A stretch of DNA of 64,000 nt, from NCBI GenBank assembly GCA_965196985.1, contig CBDALO010000214.1:1-64000 (forward strand), in the 5' to 3' direction. The position numbers and the translations under genes are program-made. Position 1 is the stretch's first letter. Every line of letters starts with the position of its first letter. The notes beneath the pieces are model-generated. The model was not told where the DNA came from and searched no databases. It worked only from the letters and a program-made list of their open reading frames with translations. The DNA is from 2-12-FULL-35-23 sp965196985. GTDB taxonomy: Bacteria > Pseudomonadota > Gammaproteobacteria > UBA12402. Below, in pieces: positions 58,468 through 64,000 of this stretch.

Positions 58468-59999
58468 GATAGAGCGTTATTTTGTCTGTAAAAACCAACT
58501 TCAGTACTTAGAAAAACCTTTAAAATTCTAAATGGCACTCTATTGTACCTGTCTCATCGCATAATATCTTAAATTAATTATGCTAATCAATCTAAAAAAT
58601 TATTTATACCTCAAATTTTTCTCCTCTCAAAATAAATTATTAACTTTTAGGTAATAGCAATTATATCTCGTTAATAAGAACAAGAATGATCTATCCTAAA
58701 ACCCTATGAAGCCTTATTATTCACTTCAACTTAAGTATCTAGGTGATCCGCTCCACTGGTCATCAATTTCCACTAAAACAGCTGATACGAGCCTTAGGCA
58801 CGATTCAGTATTAGGGAAAATTCCAACTGTATGCGTCCTTCTTTTTACCTCTCTGTTTACGCGCTCAGCTATGTTACTGGTTCTTAATCTTTTTTGATGC
58901 GGCCTGTCAAAGTTCATCACTACTAAGCCCTCCGGTATATTCACTTCCAACCAAGAAGAAAGCTCTGGTGCTGTTTGCTGATATTTATCTACCGCCATAG
59001 CCAATAATCTTTCCGACTCATGAATGTTTGAGGCATTAAATATAGCTGTAATCTCCTCAGCTACTGGTTCCTTCATTGAGCGCTTTGGTATGTGAGCCTG
59101 AGCATTTTGCTGCAAATGAAATTGGCAGCGTTGCCAAGGAACACTGGGGAACACAGCTCTTCTAGCGGCTTTTAGGCCAGTATGAGCGTCGCTAGTAATC
59201 AACTCAATACCATGTATACCTCGCTCAACCAACTGCTGAAGAAAATCACGCCAATGTACCTCAGCCTCTGATAACGCAACAGAAACACCTAGCACTGTTC
59301 TCTTGCCGGTTGATTCATCAAAGCCATAGGCTATCAATACCGCACAGTCTTGTACTGTGCCGCTAGTGCGCACCTTCTCATAACGTGCATCTAGCCAAAG
59401 ATATTTTATCTTTCCTAACGGCTTATTTCGCCATTTCTTTAAATCTTCATCCAACAATTTAGCGCAACGGCTTACCTCTGTGCTTGAAATATCTGTTCCA
59501 CAGAGTTGCTTTAGCACCTTTTCAACTTTGCGCGTGGAAACCCCATGCACATACATTTCAGCGACAGCCAGCTTAAGTGCTCTATCAGAGCGTACACCTC
59601 GCTCTAAGACTGATGGATAGAAGGCTTCATTGGAGTCTCTAACCTGCGGTATCTGTAGCTCAAGCTGACCTTGACCTGTGTTAATTAACCTTGGTTTAAA
59701 GCCGTTCGCATATCCGTTTCTATCGCCAGTTCGCTCATAAGGACTGGCATTTAAATGGCGCTCCCTTTCCATTAACATAGCCTCATTCATCAACCTGGAG
59801 ACAAGCTTAGGTAAAGCTTCAAACCCCTCCATCGCTAAAACATGTATGGCTTCTTCGATTAAGTTCTCATTTTTATAGCAGCTCATTGTCATTCCTCTTT
59901 TTTGGTTAAGTTTACCTTAAAAGGAATTTCTAATCTGACTGAGTCGCCTGCTTATTTTCAGCAAGTCAATGGAATTTACAGAAAGGATGGCGCACTAGC
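58468..59999 (-). mobile_element. IS256-family element, complete copy
   Basis: 1532 bp with duplication ATAGGAAA (58460-58467, 60000-60007). Innermost of three nested layers. Confidence 0.96.
58726..59892 (-). CDS. IS256-family transposase
   Basis: 388 residues with Met for Ile41 (EAMLMERE); otherwise as the other copies. Confidence 0.95.
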   Translation of the reverse strand: MTMSCYKNENLIEEAIHVLAMEGFEALPKLVSRLMNEAMLMERERHLNASPYERTGDRNGYANGFKPRLINTGQGQLELQIPQVRDSNEAFYPSVLERGVRSDRALKLAVAEMYVHGVSTRKVEKVLKQLCGTDISSTEVSRCAKLLDEDLKKWRNKPLGKIKYLWLDARYEKVRTSGTVQDCAVLIAYGFDESTGKRTVLGVSVALSEAEVHWRDFLQQLVERGIHGIELITSDAHTGLKAARRAVFPSVPWQRCQFHLQQNAQAHIPKRSMKEPVAEEITAIFNASNIHESERLLAMAVDKYQQTAPELSSWLEVNIPEGLVVMNFDRPHQKRLRTSNIAERVNREVKRRTHTVGIFPNTESCLRLVSAVLVEIDDQWSGSPRYLS

Positions 60000-61322
60000 A
60001 TAGGAAACTGCCTAAAATCAAAGAATGAAGATGCAACCATTACCCATATTCTAGATAGAGAGTTTGATGATAATGACTATCTCTCACTAATTGATACAAA
60101 CCTAGATCAAGACTTTATTATTCGCTCAAAAATAACAAGAACAATAGAAGGTAGAGGTGATGATGGTAAAAAGCTTAAGCTGATTAACGCTGATTTTGAT
60201 GCTCAAGGCGAAAAGCAATTCCAAAAGTTAACAGTTGGAAAGAATTGCGTACAAGACGGAAAAATAACTATTTATTTTGGAGAGTTTGAGAACTTCAATG
60301 CAATTAAAATCCAAATTACAGGCAGAGATGGTAGGAGAATTTTTAAGAATGACATGCTGCTATTAACTAATAAAAAAGTAACGACTTTTGATGAGGCGTA
60401 TGAGGTATACATAGCCTATCTATCTCGTGCGAAAATTGAATATGTTTTTAAATTTCTCAAGGAAGGACTAGGCTGGGAAAATATGCAGATAAAAAATTTT
60501 AAAGGGATACAAAATCTACTGGCTGTATGTTTTTATGTGGCCTCATATTTGTATGAGATAGGTAAGGAAAAAGCTTATGACGATTACGCAATTATGCTAG
60601 CTAAATTAGGAGATGGTAAGGGCAAGGTGACACGACACTTTATTGCGAAGGGTATTAGAAAACTTCTAACGTATCACTTAGTAGAGCAATTTTTTAAAGA
60701 AAATAGTGTTTCTCAAGAAGAACAAAAAGAATTATCGAATTCAGTTCAGGTAGGGAGATAACAATTTTGGGTAGTTCTCAGGATCTAACCGTCATCCCTG
60801 ATGAAGAGCTCTTGACCCATGGCTACGTTGCCACCATGGAGCTGTTGCACAAACACGCTTACCAACGAGATTTTCTGCCAGTTATCCAACGACTCATTCA
60901 GCAAGGGTTGCTTCAATTGCTAAAGTCATTAGATGGTGGTCAACATATCTCACGGCTGGTAAACTACACCTTAGAATATGAGGAAAAAAGCAGCGACAAA
61001 GAACTCGTTGATGCGTTGACTCAAGCACTACCCGATATGAAGGAGACCATTATGTCTGCAGCTGACCAATTACGACAAGAAGGCCATAACCAAGGCTTAA
61101 AGCAAGGGATGCTGGAGGGAATGCAACAAGGAATGCAACAAGGCGAGTATAACAAACAACGTGAGATTGCAATCAATATGTTAAAAGAAGGCTTTGGTGA
61201 TCCTGTTGTGACCAAAACTACTGGCATTTCGCCAGAGGTTTTAGCAAAAATTAAAAAAGAACTCGACCTTTAGTCCTGCTTAAAATTAGATCGATTTAGA
61301 CTTGTTTATTAGTCAGATAATA

Positions 61323-61349
61323 CCCAACCCCCGATAACGCTGGTTATGG
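61323..61349 (+). promoter_or_regulatory. 27-bp element upstream of the TALE-like gene, shared with the LRR gene
   Basis: Identical to 21259-21285 on the other strand, 146-172 bp before the start codon. It includes GATAACGCTGGTTATGG, which can form a small hairpin. The rest of 61274-61494 is AT-rich and otherwise featureless. Confidence 0.55.
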
Positions 61350-61494
61350 GGACTAGAATTACACGGCTTATTTTTCAATGTGCATCAAACTTAATTGTAA
61401 TTACCCTACCGTATATTAAAAGTTACTAAAATATTTAAAAGACTCACCCTGTATACTCAAACAATATTTTATAACAGCTATAACAGCATTATTA

Positions 61495-63171
61495 ATGAAA
61501 ATGAAAACTATAGAAGAACGACTAAATAAACTCGGTATAACTCAGCAGTTTTATCAGCATCATAAAAAAAGTTTAACTCAATTAGGTTTCACTGAGGTGC
61601 AAGCTAATAGAATTATTATAAGGAGAAGCTCTAACAACACTATTTTAAAAGTTGTTGAACACACACCGGAGTTAATTAAATACTTTACCGCCGAGCAAAT
61701 CGTGCAAATTGCTTCAAATAATGGGGGCTCGAAAAACATTGAGGCCGTCAAATCGTCCTATCACGAACTCAAGGGACTTGACTTTACCGCCGAGCAAATC
61801 GTGCAAATTGCCTCTCATGACGGTGGCTCGAAAAACATTGAGGCCGTCAAATCGTCCTATCACGAACTCAAGGGACTTGACTTTACCGCCGAGCAAATCG
61901 TGCAAATTGCTGCACACTGTGGGGGCTCGAAAAACATTGAGGCCGTCAAATCGTCCTATCACGAACTCAAGGGACTTGACTTTACCGCCGAGCAAATCGT
62001 GCAAATTGCTGCACACTGTGGGGGCTCGAAAAACATTGAGGCCGTCAAATCGTCCTATCACGAACTCAAGGGACTTGACTTTACCGCCGAGCAAATCGTG
62101 CAAATTGCTTCAAATAATGGGGGCTCGAAAAACATTGAGGCCGTCAAATCGTCCTATCACGAACTCAAGGGACTTGACTTTACCGCCGAGCAAATCGTGC
62201 AAATTGCTGCACACTGTGGGGGCTCGAAAAACATTGAGGCCGTCAAATCGTCCTATCACGAACTCAAGGGACTTGACTTTACCGCCGAGCAAATCGTGCA
62301 AATTGCTTCAAATAATGGGGGCTCGAAAAACATTGAGGCCGTCAAATCGTCCTATCACGAACTCAAGGGACTTGACTTTACCGTCGAGCAAATCGTGCAA
62401 ATTGCTGCACACGGTGGGGGCTCGAAAAACATTGAGGCCGTCAAATCGTCCTATCAAGCCAAAAGTCCTGCTCCAGAACCCGATAGCACATCAACTATTG
62501 CGCCTCATTATTCATCTAGCATGGTTCATAATAACGTCCAGTCAGGCACTGATCAGCACCTTGTGCCTCCTGTACAACCAACCCATGCTTTGCACTCTTC
62601 TCTTCATAATCCAGTAAGCGCGCAACAACAAGTGCATAACCCTACTCCAATTATTCATAAACCAATTCCTATTTATCCTACATTCAGTGCGGACCAGAGT
62701 AGAAGCGCAATACCTCAACCAGCTTTAGATGGTCAGCCTAACTGGGTTCACTTGCTCCTTCTTGCTGCTCAGTCTTTAAATACGAATAACGCTTCGGCTA
62801 CTTCATCAATAATACTGGGACAGGAGCAACACACAATGTCAGCATCAACATCTGGTAATAGCAATGTCGCTAGTAGTCATTCTCAAGCTGAGGTATGCCA
62901 CACATGCGATGATGTTCCAAATATAGAACAATTAAGTAATACTATTGCACAGCAAACCCAACCACTTAAGCGCACGCATCAAGAAGCCTTTAGCCTCTCA
63001 GCAGAACATGTTCAGTCTAATTCAGAACAACAAGAGATCTATAATCATAAAAAATTTCGCAAAGACATTCGGCTTACTCAGACCAACTCAACTTTTTTCA
63101 CCCCTAATACCTCTACTAGCCATGAGAATACTCATTCAGCAAAACAATTTTCAAATCCTCGGCGAATGTGA
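61495..63171 (+). CDS. TALE-like repeat DNA-binding protein, candidate secreted effector
   Basis: 558 residues. N-terminus (1-63): helical, with a degenerate repeat-like segment (LGFTEVQANRIII to HTPELIKY). Residues 64-320: seven full 33-residue repeats and one shortened, pattern FTAEQIVQIAxxxGG then SKNIEAVKSSYHELKGLD. This matches the TAL-effector repeat (helix, variable residues 12 and 13, GG loop, helix). The diresidues are NN, HD, HC, HC, NN, HC, NN, HG. C-terminus (321-558): Ser, Pro, Gln, His and Thr-rich, low complexity, with basic clusters PLKRTH and HKKFRKDIR that could serve as nuclear signals. No N-terminal signal peptide. Family members from Xanthomonas, Ralstonia and Mycetohabitans bind one base per repeat; binding here is inferred. 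ATG 61495 (or 61501). Confidence 0.9.
   Translation: MKMKTIEERLNKLGITQQFYQHHKKSLTQLGFTEVQANRIIIRRSSNNTILKVVEHTPELIKYFTAEQIVQIASNNGGSKNIEAVKSSYHELKGLDFTAEQIVQIASHDGGSKNIEAVKSSYHELKGLDFTAEQIVQIAAHCGGSKNIEAVKSSYHELKGLDFTAEQIVQIAAHCGGSKNIEAVKSSYHELKGLDFTAEQIVQIASNNGGSKNIEAVKSSYHELKGLDFTAEQIVQIAAHCGGSKNIEAVKSSYHELKGLDFTAEQIVQIASNNGGSKNIEAVKSSYHELKGLDFTVEQIVQIAAHGGGSKNIEAVKSSYQAKSPAPEPDSTSTIAPHYSSSMVHNNVQSGTDQHLVPPVQPTHALHSSLHNPVSAQQQVHNPTPIIHKPIPIYPTFSADQSRSAIPQPALDGQPNWVHLLLLAAQSLNTNNASATSSIILGQEQHTMSASTSGNSNVASSHSQAEVCHTCDDVPNIEQLSNTIAQQTQPLKRTHQEAFSLSAEHVQSNSEQQEIYNHKKFRKDIRLTQTNSTFFTPNTSTSHENTHSAKQFSNPRRM
61684..62454 (+). repeat. Eight 99-bp tandem repeats of the TALE-like gene
   Basis: Unit boundaries fall at 61684, 61783, 61882, 61981, 62080, 62179, 62278 and 62377; the last unit stops after SSY. 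Units are almost identical outside the codons for residues 11-13, apart from Ala to Val in unit 8. Units 3 and 4 are identical. Variation limited to the specificity codons points to repeat homogenisation with selection on base recognition. Confidence 0.95.
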
Positions 63172-63219
63172 GCATATAATTTTCAGCTCTCTTTTTTGAT
63201 GATTATATTTTGATACATT

Positions 63220-63239
63220 CCCATAAGGTCGCTTATGGG
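63220..63239 (+). terminator. Hairpin after the TALE-like gene
   Basis: CCCATAA and TTATGGG form a perfect 7-bp stem with a six-base loop, 48 bp after the stop codon, followed by GGGCTATTTTTA. Confidence 0.5.
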
Positions 63240-63344
63240 GGGGCTATTTTTACTGGCGTTTTACTCCCCTACTCCCCCTGCTTTTGAGGTCCGGCCGGAA
63301 TCCTGGTTAAAAGGGACCAAATCTACCGCTCAACTCTTATTTTA

Positions 63345-63538
63345 ATCAAAATTTACGAATTGACTGGAAATCCTTCCTCATTGCATCAATCAATTGCTCC
63401 ATTAATTGAGGTTGGTCTTCCGGGCTAGCATTATAAAACTTTTTACTGATCATAATAACTTCTCTATTGGCTATCAGCTTTACTTGCTCTTGTGATGATA
63501 CATACTTTTGACGAGATTCTTGATTACTCTTACTAATA
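63345..63538 (-). pseudogene. C-terminal fragment of an unknown protein, cut by element B
   Basis: Open on the minus strand from 63538 to a stop at 63345. It contains KYVSSQEQVKLIANREVI and SPEDQPQLMEQLIDAMRKDF. Helical and charged; no family recognised. The upstream part is beyond the insertion and outside the window. Confidence 0.5.
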
Positions 63539-64000
63539 CTGAAAACTACCCAAAATTTAAATCAGCAAAATAATGCTGAAATATTGTGTAAAAATGACTA
63601 TGCTTTGTCTTTTTAACAAGACTAACGAGATGAGTATAAATGTTAAACTTCGCCGATTACGCTGCCCCTCTTTTTTCAAAATTAGCTGGGAAAGTTGTTT
63701 TAAAAAAATCTATCGACGATTGTAGGAAAGCTATTAACTGAAGGTAGTTGTAAGTTGTTCAGTTCATCAAAAGATAACAATGAGTATAAAAAGATGATTC
63801 GTACACTTACCGGTGAAAATAAAAGCACCGATTTAGATCCAATAAAAACAAATGATGTATTGCTAGAACAGAGCTGTGAAAAACTTTCACACGCCAGTAA
63901 AATTGATGTTCTTCATGATCCTTCTGATATTAGAAAGCCACATAGCAAGCAAACTGAAAATCTAGGTAAAGTAAGGAGTCTGGACGGGGATATTATCAAT
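63539..64000 (+). mobile_element. IS4-family element B, copy 3 (runs off the window)
   Basis: The left end CTGAAAACTACCCAAAATT and the first 462 bp match copies 1 and 2, with one difference noted (TTAGCTGGG against TTAACTGGG). Same orientation as copy 2. Confidence 0.93.
63640..64000 (+). CDS. IS4-family transposase (element B), partial at window edge
   Basis: ATG frame MLNFADYAAPLFSKL, the A7 tract, then the main transposase frame up to DGDIIN. It has the same two-frame structure as the other copies. Confidence 0.8.

Larger units (their letters stand above)
57874..60761 (+). pseudogene. IS4-family transposase (element B), split by IS256
   Basis: Same gene as 26350-27697, including the A7 tract. 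It is broken after EIEKIG by IS256 (58468-59999, duplication ATAGGAAA). A single difference lies just after the junction (GGAAACTGCC against GGAATCTGCC). Confidence 0.9.
57773..60781 (+). mobile_element. IS4-family element B, copy 2, interrupted by IS256
   Basis: 1469 bp once the IS256 copy and its 8-bp duplication are removed, the same as copy 1. The duplication GATCTAA (57766-57772, 60782-60788) flanks it. Confidence 0.95.
57262..61273 (+). pseudogene. Rpn-family recombination-promoting nuclease, split by an IS4-type element
   Basis: Segments 57262-57772 and 60789-61273 rejoin at the GATCTAA duplication to give about 330 codons. The N-terminal PD-(D/E)XK domain shows INHHDLLFKSSLQD, TDVLYRVKL and YLYALSEHQS (Asp, then Glu-x-Gln). 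The C-terminal half is helical, with GMLEGMQQGMQQGEY repeats typical of Rpn/YhgA-like proteins. Start GTG 57262 (VAQKHSINHHD) matches the conserved N-terminus; upstream in-frame starts are less likely. The protein family promotes recombination or degrades DNA. Inactivated by the insertion. Confidence 0.88.

Noticed and set aside
61684..62454. Possible CRISPR array or antisense genes in the 99-bp repeats
   Set aside because: Repeats are contiguous and in frame in the TALE-like gene; open frames on other strands follow from the unit length being a multiple of three.
63220..63239. Hairpin after the TALE-like gene read as part of a riboswitch or RNA gene
   Set aside because: It is a simple 7-bp stem close to a stop codon; a terminator is the simpler reading.

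Overview
The window is a mobile-element-saturated accessory region of a Gram-negative, most likely gammaproteobacterial, genome or large plasmid. Supporting this: a Ti-type TraA relaxase with a small divergent transfer gene pair, an entericidin-type lipoprotein, a second small lipoprotein, a RelE/AbrB-type toxin-antitoxin pair, and about ten kinds of transposable element. There is no rRNA, tRNA or core housekeeping gene. The insertion-sequence load and two tandem-repeat proteins of effector type suggest a host-associated or intracellular lifestyle; that is inference, and the species cannot be named from the sequence.

Layout. 1-4948: fragment of a Tn3-family transposase holding an IS256-family element that has itself been hit by an identical copy. 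4949-9179: a three-gene transposon (zinc-ribbon/HTH protein, rve transposase, AAA ATPase) interrupted by an IS110 element whose bridge-RNA guides can be read from the sequence. 9391-16706: conjugation module (relaxase, small transfer proteins, membrane protein, lipoprotein) with an IS1111-group insertion. 17242-17794: toxin-antitoxin. 17904-20377: an IS4-family element abutting a truncated IS256. 20373-21143: BspA-type leucine-rich-repeat protein. 21452-21771: two MITE-like elements. 21879-28877: a restriction-modification-like operon (coiled-coil protein, C5-cytosine methyltransferase, LAGLIDADG-like protein broken by two insertions, PD-(D/E)XK nuclease). 29142-39184: a complete Tn3-family transposon whose tnpA holds three independent insertions, one with a further insertion inside. 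39263-41495 and 46275-48222: two IS66-like (single ORF) elements. 41842-43873: small membrane protein and a coupled pair of tyrosine recombinases, one apparently catalytically dead. 48223-50953: third, truncated copy of the three-gene transposon. 50955-51425: conjugation-type remnants. 51972-55988: classical IS66 genes with tnpC reversed, broken by IS256 and by a stop codon. 56225-57186: a small possible ribbon-helix-helix protein and a repeat-rich upstream region. 57262-61273: Rpn-family nuclease split by an IS4-family element that is split by IS256. 61495-63171: a TALE-like protein with eight 33-residue repeats. 63539-64000: start of a third copy of that IS4-family element.

The most notable content is the TALE-like DNA-binding protein (61495-63171) with repeat diresidues NN, HD, HC, HC, NN, HC, NN, HG and a Ser/Pro/Gln/His-rich tail. 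It shares a 27-bp upstream element with the LRR gene, hinting at co-regulated secreted effectors. Next come the IS110 bridge RNA with target and donor guides matching the observed junctions, and the restriction-modification-like operon pairing a methyltransferase with a catalytically degenerate LAGLIDADG protein and a separate nuclease. Many insertions carry exact target duplications, so the ancestral genes and the order of insertion can be reconstructed.
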